NCBI GenBank assembly: GCA_046760785.1
Contig: JBHIET010000064.1
Span: forward strand, 1-19,625
Reading direction: 5' to 3'
Length of the DNA: 19,625 nucleotides
Source of the DNA: JBHIET01 sp046760785
GTDB lineage: Bacteria; Chloroflexota; Anaerolineae; B4-G1
The position numbers and the translations under genes were made by a program. The notes below the pieces were generated by a model. It did no database searches and was not told where the DNA came from. It saw nothing but the letters and a program-made list of their open reading frames with translations. Position 1 is the stretch's first letter; each line of letters begins with the position of its first letter. This document shows, in pieces, positions 7,099 to 14,792 of the stretch.

Positions 7099-8346
7099 GT
7101 GCTTGCACAATTCCTCGAAACGATCCGTCAGCGCATCAACCGGCCTCTGCAGTACTATGAGGACATCTGCGTGCGATGCGGTGCCTGTATTGATGCGTGC
7201 CACTTTTACGCGACTTCCAAAGACCCGGCCCACATCCCGGCCTACCGGATGATGCTGATCAAGAAGCTGAAGCAGTCCGGTCTCTCCGGCAGCGGGACGC
7301 TGTTAGACTGGTACCGAGAGTCGCGGGGGGCTGACAGGCGGATGGCAGACGAGCTCTGGCGAGCGATGTGGGAGTGCACCGGCTGTCGTCGCTGCGCGGT
7401 CTTTTGCCCCTTCGACCTGGATACGGCATTGCTGGTGAGCTCGGGGCGGTTTGCCCTGATGCAGGAGGGGCTGGGTCCTGAGATGATCGCCGAGATCGGC
7501 AATGCAGAGGTCAATAAAGGGGAGATCATTGATGCCATCAAGGAATTCTACATTGAGCAGACCAAGGAACTCGAAAAGCGGCTGCAGGAGGAGTCCGCCC
7601 CCGATCTCCAGATCCCGGTGGAGAAGGAGGGAGCGCGAGTCTTATATGTGCCGTTAGTCGGAGAGCACGCCGTTGTGCCGATGGCCAAGATTTTCCATGC
7701 GGCGGGGGAGGACTGGACCCTAAGCCTGTTTACCGCCACGAACCACTCCTTCTTCGTCGGAGATATGGCCAAGGCCAAACAGGCGGCTCACTGGATCGTG
7801 CAGGAGGCACGTCGCCTGGGCGTCAAGGCCATCGTCTACCCCGAGTGCGGCCACGCTACCCGTACAGCGATGCAGTATTTCGACGCATGGTTTGGGGAAG
7901 AAGTTGCCGGTATAGAGCGGATAAACGTAGTGCAGTTGGCGGCCTCGTACCTGGCCGAGGGCAAAATCCGCGTGGAGGCCGGTGCCTTCGACGCCTCTCT
8001 CACCTACCACGACCCCTGCAACATTGGGCGAAACGTGGGACTCTTTGAGGAGCCGCGTGCGTTGATCAGGGCGGTCGCTACTGACTTTCGGGAACTTGTC
8101 CCCAACCGGGAGCTGAACTGGTGCTGCGGCGGAGGGGGAGGATTGATCGCTGCCCTGGAGATGAAAGAAACGCGGATGCAGGCGGGGTGGAAGAAGGTGG
8201 AACAGATCCGTCGAAGCGGCGCTCAGTGGGTCGTGACCAGTTGTGAGAACTGTAAGACTCAGTTGGCCGATCTGAGCGAACACTACGAGTTGGGAGTTGA
8301 GATCAAGGGAGTCGTTGACCTCATTGCCGACGCGTTGATTCTGTAA
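7099..8346 (+). CDS. DsrK/HdrD-like iron-sulfur oxidoreductase
   Basis: A 415-residue cytoplasmic-type protein related to heterodisulfide reductase subunit D and DsrK. Two [4Fe-4S] ferredoxin motifs are complete: Cys24, 27, 30, 34 (CVRCGACIDAC) and Cys93, 96, 99, 103 (CTGCRRCAVFC). A full CCG domain follows: Cys307, Cys342-Cys343 (WCCGGGGG) and Cys382/Cys385 (CENC), which in HdrB/HdrD binds the non-cubane catalytic cluster. The preceding CCG repeat is degenerate, leaving PEC at 248-250, as in DsrK-type proteins. GTG start with AAGGAGGG well placed upstream. With the preceding haem protein it forms a two-subunit DsrMK-like unit that would couple menaquinol/menaquinone to a disulfide or thiol substrate. 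No dsrAB, hdrA or nitrate reductase genes are in the window, so the substrate is unknown. Confidence 0.88.
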   Translation: MLAQFLETIRQRINRPLQYYEDICVRCGACIDACHFYATSKDPAHIPAYRMMLIKKLKQSGLSGSGTLLDWYRESRGADRRMADELWRAMWECTGCRRCAVFCPFDLDTALLVSSGRFALMQEGLGPEMIAEIGNAEVNKGEIIDAIKEFYIEQTKELEKRLQEESAPDLQIPVEKEGARVLYVPLVGEHAVVPMAKIFHAAGEDWTLSLFTATNHSFFVGDMAKAKQAAHWIVQEARRLGVKAIVYPECGHATRTAMQYFDAWFGEEVAGIERINVVQLAASYLAEGKIRVEAGAFDASLTYHDPCNIGRNVGLFEEPRALIRAVATDFRELVPNRELNWCCGGGGGLIAALEMKETRMQAGWKKVEQIRRSGAQWVVTSCENCKTQLADLSEHYELGVEIKGVVDLIADALIL

Positions 8347-8409
8347 GTCGTCGCCATTCACCGACCGCATCGTCGCCGACGGCCTGGATGTGTCTCAGGA
8401 GATGCCAGT

Positions 8410-8730
8410 ATGAATCACAGTGAAAAGAACCCTGCACAGCAGTGGGAACAGGCGCTGATTGACGACTATTACAACTACCGCTGGCAGCAGTTGTTGGAGC
8501 CCCTTTGCGATAGGATGCAGCGTTGGAAGGCGGGTGAACTCACCTACGCCGATATGGACCAGATCCTTAATGAGGTCCACCAGCAGGTCTGCGAGATTCG
8601 CAGCCTCATCACCCAGAGACGGGATCGCCTCGTGATGCTGATTCAATGGCTGGATCGCGAGTGGTTTGAGAACTGGGTGAAGAGCTACTCCCCTCCTCCA
8701 GATGTCCGACTGGTTTCTCCCCTGGAGTAA
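8410..8730 (+). CDS. Small helical protein of unknown function
   Basis: A 106-residue soluble protein that I do not recognise. It is rich in Trp, Gln, Arg and acidic residues (DDYYNYRWQQLLEPL, LIQWLDREWFENW) and should be mostly alpha-helical, with no signal peptide, membrane segment or metal-binding cluster; it has two separate cysteines. The start is supported by AGGAG at 8397-8401, eight bases upstream. It follows the DsrK/HdrD-like gene by 63 bp on the same strand with no obvious terminator between, so it may be co-transcribed and serve as an accessory or assembly factor for that complex. This link is inferred only from position. Composition and codon use look like a real gene. Confidence 0.65.
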   Translation: MNHSEKNPAQQWEQALIDDYYNYRWQQLLEPLCDRMQRWKAGELTYADMDQILNEVHQQVCEIRSLITQRRDRLVMLIQWLDREWFENWVKSYSPPPDVRLVSPLE

Positions 8731-8810
8731 GGCTCTGGAAGGTGATACGACCTGCCTGCTTCGCATACCGGACTGGCTGGCTTCCTGGCGCATTGGATAG
8801 GTTCGGCGAA

Positions 8811-8843
8811 GCGTGTGGCTCACGCCCAGCCTGTTCCGGGCTG
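8811..8843 (+). terminator. Paired hairpins after the electron-transfer genes
   Basis: Two adjacent small stem-loops: GCGTG/CACGC with loop TGGCT (8811-8825) and CAGCC/GGCTG with a seven-base loop (8827-8843). There is no T-run, so termination is only a possibility. They lie about 25 bases before the promoter of the next gene. The rest of 8731-8868 shows nothing else I can name. Confidence 0.3.
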
Positions 8844-8868
8844 AAACGCACTTGACGCTCCCCCCTGG

Positions 8869-8897
8869 TTGACGAGCCGGTACAGGAGTGTTATACT
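8869..8897 (+). promoter_or_regulatory. Strong sigma-70-type promoter of the envelope operon
   Basis: TTGACG (8869-8874), a 17-base spacer and TATACT (8892-8897), each box one mismatch from consensus. Transcription would begin near 8904, about 34 bases before the ATG at 8938. This rules out the upstream in-frame TTG that lies inside the -35 box. Confidence 0.75.
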
Positions 8898-8937
8898 TGT
8901 GCGCGTTCATTTGCTGGGGGGCAACAACCAGGCTGTG

Positions 8938-10596
8938 ATGATACGTAATCCGTCGTCCCGTCTTATCCTGACCTCTGCGTTACTGGCGTCTGTTCTACTC
9001 AGTCTCACTCTTAATCCATATGCGACGGTCATCGCTGCGGGCATTCCCGACTACCGCTTCGGCGTCGTCGAGGCGTATGCCGCTCCCGCCGCCGCAACTG
9101 CGCTGGGCGCCGGCTGGACCCGCGTCACCTTCGAGTGGAGCCGCATCCAACCTAACAGCCCCGACGAATGGAACGTCGTCCCCATCTCCGACGAGGCCCT
9201 GGCCAACGAGCTCGCCCAGGGCCGTCAGGTCGTCGGGCTGCTGATCACCACGCCCGGCTGGGCCACCGACGTGGGGATCGGCCCCGGCGTTCCGCAGGGC
9301 CTCTACCTCCCCACCGACGATCCCAGCAATCTGTGGGCCAACTTTGTGCGCACCATCGTCGCCCGCTACGCCGGCCGCATTGACCATTGGACGATCTGGA
9401 ACGAGCCCGAGATTCCCCCCGATTCGCCGGACCTGAGTTGGGGGGGCTCTGTTGAAGACTTCATCCAGTTGCTGCGCGTTGCCTACACCGTCGCCAAAGA
9501 GACGAACCACAATGCCGTCATCCATATGGCGGCGGTGACCCATTGGCACAACGAGCACTGGTTCGGCCAGTTCCTCGACGCGCTCGTCGCCGACCCGGGC
9601 GCTGCGGCCCACGACTACTATTTCGACATCGCCACACTCCACCTATACCACGAGCCTGAGAAGATTTACGACATCACAGCGCACTATTACCGCCTGCTAC
9701 ACAACCGGGGCATCTACAAGCCCTTCTGGATCGCGGAGACCAATGCCTACCTCTCCCGTGTCTCGGAGGATGAGCAGGCATTCTTCATCGTCCAGGCCTT
9801 CAGCCTGGAGATCGCTGCCGGCGCAGAGCGCATCGCCGTCTACAAGATGGCCGACACTGAGACCGACCTCGCCGCCGACCCGGAACCATTCGGGCTGGTG
9901 CGGATGGACGGCAGACATCGCCCTGCCTTCACTGCCTACCAGGTGGCGACGAATTATCTTGCGGGCTTCCGGGGTGGCAATTGGGACCGCCGCGACGAAA
10001 TCTCCGTCGTGACGATAGACCGGGGGCCACGGACGACGACCGTCGTCTGGGCACGCACGCCCGAACCTCAGACGGCAATGATCCCGGCCCGCATGACCCG
10101 GGCGCTGCTGGTGGACGTGTGGGGCGCGGCCTACTACGTTTACCCCGAGCGCGGCTACTACTTTCTCAACCTCGCCGGGGCCAACTGCGCCGGGGGTTGC
10201 CAGATGGGCGGCCCGCCGCTGATGCTGGTCGAAGAGGCTCCACTGGGCGCCGACACTGCCCCGCCACCTCCCTCGCCAACCCCGCCGCTTGTGGGTAACC
10301 CCAACCCAGCCACTACCCCCGATCCCAACGCATTGCCCACCCCCACGTCCACTTTTACCCCCACGCCCACCCTCACGCCCAGCCCCACCAGCACGCCCAC
10401 GCCAACCCCTACGCTGACACCTACGCCCACTTTGACACCCACGCCCACGTTGACCCCGTCGCCCACACCCGTCCCGCTCCCAACGTCCGACATTCCTCCC
10501 AGCCGTCCCTGGCTTCTCTTCGGCGTGCTGGCGATGGCGATGGGAGGGACTGCTATCGCTGTAGATCGAAAGAGATCACCTTCGAGTCACCCGTGA
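8938..10596 (+). CDS. Surface-anchored glycoside hydrolase-like protein with Thr/Pro linker
   Basis: Predicted exported protein of 552 residues. An N-terminal hydrophobic signal segment (LILTSALLASVLLSLTL) leads into a TIM-barrel domain resembling clan A hydrolases such as GH39/GH5. The sequence TIWNEPE carries the probable acid/base Glu156, and FWIAETN carries the probable nucleophile Glu267, in the expected order near the ends of strands 4 and 7. Residues about 440-517 are a low-complexity (T/S)P-rich linker, followed by one transmembrane helix (about 524-542) and a basic tail (DRKRSPSSHP), so the catalytic domain would sit outside, tethered at its C-terminus. ATG at 8938 is chosen because of the promoter position; no strong ribosome site is visible. 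It leads an operon with a deacetylase, a DUF952 protein and a sortase. Substrate unknown. Confidence 0.8.
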   Translation: MIRNPSSRLILTSALLASVLLSLTLNPYATVIAAGIPDYRFGVVEAYAAPAAATALGAGWTRVTFEWSRIQPNSPDEWNVVPISDEALANELAQGRQVVGLLITTPGWATDVGIGPGVPQGLYLPTDDPSNLWANFVRTIVARYAGRIDHWTIWNEPEIPPDSPDLSWGGSVEDFIQLLRVAYTVAKETNHNAVIHMAAVTHWHNEHWFGQFLDALVADPGAAAHDYYFDIATLHLYHEPEKIYDITAHYYRLLHNRGIYKPFWIAETNAYLSRVSEDEQAFFIVQAFSLEIAAGAERIAVYKMADTETDLAADPEPFGLVRMDGRHRPAFTAYQVATNYLAGFRGGNWDRRDEISVVTIDRGPRTTTVVWARTPEPQTAMIPARMTRALLVDVWGAAYYVYPERGYYFLNLAGANCAGGCQMGGPPLMLVEEAPLGADTAPPPPSPTPPLVGNPNPATTPDPNALPTPTSTFTPTPTLTPSPTSTPTPTPTLTPTPTLTPTPTLTPSPTPVPLPTSDIPPSRPWLLFGVLAMAMGGTAIAVDRKRSPSSHP

Positions 10597-11420
10597 AAGC
10601 TACTGTCAATACCTACAGGCAATCTGAGCCAGCACCTCCTCGACGGGCGATGGTCATCGCGGCCCACCCGGATGACATCGAGTTCGTCGTGGCGGGCACC
10701 GTGGCCAAATGGATACGGGCGGGTGCACAGGCGAGGTATGTGCTGGTCACCAGCGGAGACGCCGGCAGCCATCGGACAGGCGTCACCCGTGAGGAGGTGG
10801 CCCGCGTCCGTGAGGCAGAACAACGCGCCGCCGCCCTGGTCGTCGGCGTGGATGAGGTCATCTTCCTGGGCTATCCTGATGGTGAGGTAGAGCCGACGCT
10901 GGAACTGCGCCGCGACTTGGTGCGCGAAATCCGCCGCTTCAAGCCGGATACCGTCATCTGCTTCGACCCGACCCGCCTCCTCGTTGGCGACGGGTACATC
11001 AACCACCCCGACCATCGGGCAGTGGGTCAGGCGGCTCTCGACGCCGTCATGCCGGCCGCGGCCATGCCATTGGTCTTTGCCGAACTGGGTAAGGAGGGAC
11101 TGGAGCCGCACCGCGTGAAGGAGGTCCTCATCGCCTCCGGCCCGGAGCCTGATACCTGGGTTGACATCAGCGACACAATAGAGCTCAAGCTCGAAGCACT
11201 GCGACAGCACGTGAGCCAGTTTCCAGACGGTTGGGGCCCCGTCGAAAGGACCCGCGAGCGGGCTGCTCAGATCGGCGCGCAGGTCGGTGTTCCCTACGCT
11301 GAGGTCTTCAGGCGGATTGTCTTGGTCCGTGAAGAGAGAACTGACCGAGAGCGCCCAGGAAGTGTGGCCACTGGTGGAGGAGGTTGTGATGAGCCTTATC
11401 CTACACATCACAAAACGTGA
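10593..11420 (+). CDS. PIG-L family deacetylase
   Basis: Zinc-dependent de-N-acetylase family (LmbE/PIG-L) of 275 residues; known members remove acetyl from N-acetylglucosamine on small molecules or glycans. The metal motif AHPDD (24-28) and the second site NHPDHR (137-142, with His141) are both present, so His25, Asp28 and His141 can bind zinc. The GTG start overlaps the previous stop by four bases, suggesting coupled translation; an internal ATG at 10650, just before the HPDD motif, is an alternative start. The C-terminus runs about 30 residues past the conserved FRRIVLV and becomes Gly/Thr-rich where it overlaps the next gene by 32 bp. Lacking a signal peptide, it probably acts in the cytoplasm on a precursor for the envelope. 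Confidence 0.87.
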   Translation: MKATVNTYRQSEPAPPRRAMVIAAHPDDIEFVVAGTVAKWIRAGAQARYVLVTSGDAGSHRTGVTREEVARVREAEQRAAALVVGVDEVIFLGYPDGEVEPTLELRRDLVREIRRFKPDTVICFDPTRLLVGDGYINHPDHRAVGQAALDAVMPAAAMPLVFAELGKEGLEPHRVKEVLIASGPEPDTWVDISDTIELKLEALRQHVSQFPDGWGPVERTRERAAQIGAQVGVPYAEVFRRIVLVREERTDRERPGSVATGGGGCDEPYPTHHKT

Positions 11421-11757
11421 GCAGTGGGAGCGGGCAGAATCGGCCGGAGTCTATCGCGGTGACACTCTGGACTCTGAGGGCTTTATACACTGCTCAACTC
11501 CACAGCAGGTGATCATACTGGCCAACGCCTTGTTTCACGCTCAGAAGGGGCTGGTGCTTCTTTGCATCGCATCCGAAAGAGTCAAGGCGGAAATCCGGTA
11601 CGAAGGCCTCGAGGAGGGAGAGCGTTTCCCTCACATCTATGGTCCTCTGAACACTGACGCTGTTATCGAGATCTTGGAATTCGAGCCAGGTGAAGATGGC
11701 AAGTTTGAGTTGCCAGGAGAGATCGCCGTCTCTTACTTCTGGACCGGTGCGGTATAA
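11389..11757 (+). CDS. DUF952 family protein
   Basis: A 122-residue cytoplasmic protein of the DUF952 family, whose biochemical role is unknown. Family hallmarks are the N-terminal LILHITKREQWERA, the GFIHCS motif near residue 27, and FPHIYGPLN near residue 80, with conserved histidines that could form an active site. The ATG at 11389 is preceded by GGAGGAGG five bases upstream, an excellent ribosome binding site lying within the end of the deacetylase gene, with a 32-bp overlap in a different frame. A longer upstream start at 11287 lacks this support. The sortase starts 26 bp downstream. Presence in an envelope operon does not by itself reveal its function. Confidence 0.87.
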   Translation: MSLILHITKREQWERAESAGVYRGDTLDSEGFIHCSTPQQVIILANALFHAQKGLVLLCIASERVKAEIRYEGLEEGERFPHIYGPLNTDAVIEILEFEPGEDGKFELPGEIAVSYFWTGAV

Positions 11758-11783
11758 CCGGGGACACACCAGGGGATGCTAGG

Positions 11784-12530
11784 ATGCAGGATCGTGATTC
11801 GGCAAGACAAACGGGACTCGGACTCGTCGTCCAGATGCTTATTGGTGGCGGCGTGTTGCTGCTCCTCGTCGGCGGTGTGCTGGCCTACCCCTACGTGAGT
11901 TCTCGCCTGGCAGCCTTCCCACCCACGCCGAGTCCAACGCCAACCCTCTTGCCCTCCACCGATTCTCCCCCTACCATCGCTAGCATCGTCCCCACACTCA
12001 CCCCCATACCCACATTCCCCCACACTCCTACCCCCACACCCACCCCTGCCCTGCCCACCCGCATCGTCATCCCGGCCATCGGCGTGGATGGGCCCGTCGT
12101 TCCCGTCTCCTGGGAAACGGTCGAGGTGGGGGATCAAACGCAGGCGGCGTGGGAGGTGCCGGACATGTACGCCGCCGGCTGGCACGAAACCTCCGCGCCG
12201 TTGGGAGTGCCCGGCAACACTGTACTCAACGGGCACAACACCACCAACGGCGAGATCTTTCGTGACCTGTACACGCTGGAGATTGGGGACACGATCACGG
12301 TCTACTCGGACGACACGTCCTATGATTACGCCGTCACCGCAGTACTGATCTTGCCCGAGGCCGGCCAGCCGTTGGAGGTGCGGGTCGAGAACGCGCGCTA
12401 CATCCTGCCCACCGAAGACGAACGGTTGACCCTGGTCACCTGCCATCCTTACGGCAGCTTGCGCTACCGGCTGATCGTCATCGCCCGCCCGATGACAGCA
12501 GAAGAAGACGACCGGGATCAGGAGGAGTAA
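11784..12530 (+). CDS. Sortase (membrane-anchored transpeptidase)
   Basis: A 248-residue cysteine transpeptidase. An N-terminal transmembrane helix (about 14-34) is followed by a Thr/Pro-rich spacer (46-90) and the sortase beta-barrel. The catalytic set is visible: His151 in NTVLNGHN, Cys220 in LTLVTCHPYG, and Arg229 nine residues later (YRLIVIA). The family cleaves a sorting motif near the C-terminus of exported proteins and links them to the envelope. The start has AGGGG eight bases upstream. It is the last gene of the plus-strand operon and converges with the anti-sigma gene. The glycoside-hydrolase-like protein in the same operon is a candidate client, although its tail lacks a classical LPxTG. 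Class is not assigned firmly; it looks nearest to the D/E/F types. Confidence 0.9.
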   Translation: MQDRDSARQTGLGLVVQMLIGGGVLLLLVGGVLAYPYVSSRLAAFPPTPSPTPTLLPSTDSPPTIASIVPTLTPIPTFPHTPTPTPTPALPTRIVIPAIGVDGPVVPVSWETVEVGDQTQAAWEVPDMYAAGWHETSAPLGVPGNTVLNGHNTTNGEIFRDLYTLEIGDTITVYSDDTSYDYAVTAVLILPEAGQPLEVRVENARYILPTEDERLTLVTCHPYGSLRYRLIVIARPMTAEEDDRDQEE

Positions 12531-12535
12531 CGAAA

Positions 12536-12567
12536 CCGGGCAGGAGTGAAAAAGGACCCCTGCCCGG
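12536..12567. terminator. Stem-loop between convergent sortase and anti-sigma genes
   Basis: CCGGGCAGG (12536-12544) pairs perfectly with CCTGCCCGG (12559-12567) around a 14-base loop. It sits between two converging genes, suiting a bidirectional terminator, but neither side has a good T-run. Confidence 0.5.
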
Positions 12568-12602
12568 CCATGCCTGCCATTCAGTTGCTGGCCTGCTGTG
12601 GC

Positions 12603-13556
12603 TCACTCCAGCGATTCGGCGATGCGAATGGCTTCTTCCAGGCTTAGGTCGAGCCCGCCTACCATGTAACTGACGCCGCCCTCTTCCCACATCAGTATCC
12701 GATCGTCCGCCCAGGCGGCTATGCGTCCGCTCAGGTCGATCTCTTCCAGCGTCCCGTTGGTCAGGAAACCAACGGCCGTGCCGACGGCCACGTTGGGATC
12801 GGCGCTCGGCTGCGGTCCCACCGGCTGTTGGACGACGACGATGTCGCCACCAGGCCCCTCGTAGAACAGAAAGGCATTGGGATTGCTGGTGAAGAGCAGC
12901 GCCCCGGCCCCGGTCCAGATGGGAGCCAGTTTGATCTCCCGCAGCGCATAGCCCTCCGGGAGGTAGCCTGATGCCCGGAGGTGGAAGAGGGTCGCAGCCT
13001 GTGCCTCTTCGAAGTCCATCACGGATTCCACAGTGGGGTTTGTACCAGGCAGGCCGTTGCCGCCGATCCCGAAACCTGGAAACAGCGCAACGTCCCACCC
13101 ATCGTCCGGAGGTGGCTGGCCGGTCACGGATGCCTCGATTCGTTGTGCGGTGCTGTAGGCCCCCAACACGATCAGTTTGACGCCGTCGCTGATACTATGC
13201 GCGGCTCCTGCCGGCCCGCCGGGATCCAGGAACAGCATCACCAGGAACAGCGCCAGCGCGCCGCAAATCGCCACCAGGAGACGACGACGCAACCTGCGTT
13301 GTACATAGATTCTCATGGGTGACTTCCTTCTCCTTTCTGACCACCCCTCCCGCGTCTGGGGCCTACTCAGTAATCGGCATCGCAGTGTGTGCCGCACCCG
13401 GCTCTCGGCGCTAAAGTCGGTCGTGGCCAAAGTGCGGGCCAGCTCGAGGGCCTGATGATACTCGGTCGGCAACGGTTCAGAATCCATTCGCCCGGCCTCG
13501 TTCAACAGGCTATCCACGTCACGGCTGAAGCGGTCGGCCCAATCTTGCTCGTTCAT
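12603..13556 (-). CDS. Membrane anti-sigma-like protein with DUF4367-type domain
   Basis: A 317-residue protein with an acidic cytoplasmic N-terminal half (about 1-90, including MNEQDWADRFSRDVDSLL), a basic stretch (RRLRRR), one transmembrane helix (about 93-111) and an outer C-terminal domain. The outer domain has SGYLPEGYALREIKL and ends LSLEEAIRIAESLE, resembling DUF4367/RseB-like sensor domains found on anti-sigma factors. The gene starts four bases after the sigma-factor stop, with AAGGAG seven bases ahead of the ATG, so the pair is co-translated. Its expected task is to bind the ECF sigma factor and release it on an envelope signal. A classical HxxxCxxC zinc site is not seen. The anti-sigma role rests on neighbour and topology. 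Confidence 0.72.
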   Translation of the reverse strand: MNEQDWADRFSRDVDSLLNEAGRMDSEPLPTEYHQALELARTLATTDFSAESRVRHTLRCRLLSRPQTREGWSERRRKSPMRIYVQRRLRRRLLVAICGALALFLVMLFLDPGGPAGAAHSISDGVKLIVLGAYSTAQRIEASVTGQPPPDDGWDVALFPGFGIGGNGLPGTNPTVESVMDFEEAQAATLFHLRASGYLPEGYALREIKLAPIWTGAGALLFTSNPNAFLFYEGPGGDIVVVQQPVGPQPSADPNVAVGTAVGFLTNGTLEEIDLSGRIAAWADDRILMWEEGGVSYMVGGLDLSLEEAIRIAESLE

Positions 13557-13560
13557 CGTC

Positions 13561-14024
13561 TCACTCCTTGTCAACGGCAGTCAACTCAGCCCGCAGCCGG
13601 CGCACGGCCCGATATAGGATCACGCCCACGTTGTTCTCGCTCAGGCCGGTGAGTTCGGCGATGCGGCGGTTAGGCAGCCCGGCGGCGAACTTGAGACCGA
13701 TGAGGTCTCGCTCCCGGTCGCTCAGGCGGGCCACGGCTGCTTTCGAGCACGAAAGTGATCGTTGACGGCGTTGCGGGCGATGCCAAAGAGCCACGCGGCA
13801 AAGGGTGCTCTTTCTGGGTTGAACGTGCCGATGTGAGTTAGTGCCCGCTCAAAGACCTGAGCGGTGATGTCGTCCGCTGTTTGGGCATCTCGGACGCGGT
13901 AGCGAACGTAGTTGTAGACGCGCGGAAAGTAGTGGTCGTAGATGGCGGCGAAGGCAGCCGGCTCGGCCGTAGCGCGGGCCACCAGCGCCAGCTCGTTGGG
14001 TAACACTGCGACGGTACCGTCCAT
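13561..14024 (-). pseudogene. ECF sigma factor, frame broken and inter-domain linker missing
   Basis: An RNA polymerase sigma-70 factor of the ECF class split over two frames. Frame 1 from the ATG at 14024 encodes region 2 for about 95 residues (AFAAIYDHYFPRVYNYVRYR, QTADDITAQVFERAL, FAAWLFGIARNAVNDHFRARK), then stops at 13722. Frame 2 continues with AAVARLSDRERDLIGLKFAA and the helix-turn-helix NRRIAELTGLSENNVGVILYRAVRRL of region 4, ending at 13561. Joining them needs a -1 shift near 13740 and gives about 154 residues, against roughly 170-190 usual; the 25-35-residue linker between regions 2 and 4 is gone. The simplest reading is an out-of-frame deletion of linker DNA, or an assembly error. 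The intact anti-sigma gene directly downstream suggests the break is recent or artefactual. Confidence 0.8.
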
Positions 14025-14086
14025 CGTCGTCTCTCTTTGGTGAGGTTCCCGGGTGCCTCTACTGGTAGATACGCTGCAACAGGCAA

Positions 14087-14115
14087 AGTATTACACCCAA
14101 TGGCCAAGATGGCAA
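14087..14115 (-). promoter_or_regulatory. Possible promoter of the sigma/anti-sigma pair
   Basis: On the minus strand TTGCCA (14115-14110), a 17-base spacer and AATACT (14092-14087), about 60 bases upstream of the sigma ATG. The -35 box is good (5 of 6), the -10 box moderate (4 of 6). Confidence 0.35.
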
Positions 14116-14209
14116 GCCCGCCGGCTGTGCCCGAATTGGTCGCTTCGCCCCATTCGTGGTATCATTGGGGTGGTTCAAGATTGAGAGATTGGCCGAGCTT
14201 GAGGGAACG

Positions 14210-14785
14210 ATGAGCAAAACACTTTCCTTGCCAGCCCCTTCACGTTTCACGTTTCACATTTCACGTTTGCTCTCCCGCGTGCGCCGCAACCACGCGCTGG
14301 AGCACGCGACCATGCAGGTCCTCAGCGAGCGCCACCGCAGCCTCAGACTGATAGGGCGCTCATCACTATGGGGCTTCTACATCTACGGCAACGTGTCCAC
14401 TGAGGAGGTGATCGGCGCTGCCCAGGAGGGATTGCGTCGCCTGAAGGCTGGCCGGCGACAGATGGCGATTCATCCCAACTGTGGCACCAACCTGGCCGTC
14501 GCCGGGATACTGGCCGGGTTGGGCGCCTTCCTGGCCCTGGGAGGTCTTTCTACGAGGAGAAACCGGGTTTCTTCCGAGAAACTCGGCTTCTGGCTGGAGC
14601 GGCTTGCTCGCTTGCCGCTCGCCTGCACGGCCGCGATGCTGGGGATCGTCATATCTCGACCACTGGGCACTGCCCTCCAGGCCCACGTGACCACACAGGC
14701 CAACGTCGGCGACCTGGCGCTGGTCAGCGTCACGCGGGAAGAGAGAGCTGGCGTGCTCATCCACCATATCCGCACCGCAGGCTGA
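14210..14785 (+). CDS. DUF6391 family membrane protein
   Basis: A 191-residue protein of unknown function, recognised as DUF6391, a family I associate with Cyanobacteria and Chloroflexota. Signature stretches are RNHALEHATMQVLSER (26-41), GFYIYGNVSTEEV (55-67) and AIHPNCGTNLAVAGILAGLG (86-105), followed by hydrophobic segments at about 94-112 and 134-151. ATG at 14210 was chosen because GAGGGA lies four bases upstream; a GTG at 14156 would add 18 residues without similarity. Two repeats lie within the coding frame: a heptamer tract encoding FTFHIS near the N-terminus and a palindrome pair encoding RRNRVSSEKLGFW (116-128) between the two hydrophobic segments. Both seem to be late additions tolerated in non-conserved places. 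It precedes holA by 43 bp. Confidence 0.75.
   Translation: MSKTLSLPAPSRFTFHISRLLSRVRRNHALEHATMQVLSERHRSLRLIGRSSLWGFYIYGNVSTEEVIGAAQEGLRRLKAGRRQMAIHPNCGTNLAVAGILAGLGAFLALGGLSTRRNRVSSEKLGFWLERLARLPLACTAAMLGIVISRPLGTALQAHVTTQANVGDLALVSVTREERAGVLIHHIRTAG
14241..14268 (+). repeat. Heptamer tandem tract inside the DUF6391 coding start
   Basis: Four units of seven bases: CACGTTT, CACGTTT, CACATTT, CACGTTT. Because seven is not a multiple of three, the units are read in changing frames as FTFHIS. Confidence 0.8.
14556..14591. repeat. Palindromic repeat pair inside the DUF6391 gene
   Basis: AGAAACCGGGTTTCT is a perfect odd palindrome (14558-14572); after a few bases a degenerate second copy AGAAACTCGGCTTCT follows (14577-14591). 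It resembles a dispersed AGAAACC/GGTTTCT repeat I recall from Cyanobacteria and Chloroflexota. It is read in frame as part of residues 116-128. Confidence 0.6.
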
Positions 14786-14792
14786 TTACGCA

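Noticed and set aside
10261..10490. C-rich repetitive DNA in the hydrolase gene as a separate tandem repeat
   Set aside because: It is explained by codons of a (T/S)P linker; a similar tract in the sortase gene (11925-12055) has the same explanation.
10535..10596. Canonical LPxTG sorting signal on the hydrolase
   Set aside because: Only LPTSD precedes the helix; without the Thr-Gly pair the assignment would be guesswork, so it is kept as a hypothesis only.
13730..13750. Programmed -1 frameshifting in the sigma factor gene
   Set aside because: No X-XXY-YYZ slippery heptamer is present, and the linker is missing as well, which frameshifting would not explain.
14241..14268. CRISPR-like repeat array
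   Set aside because: Units are seven bases with no spacers, and there are no cas genes in the window.
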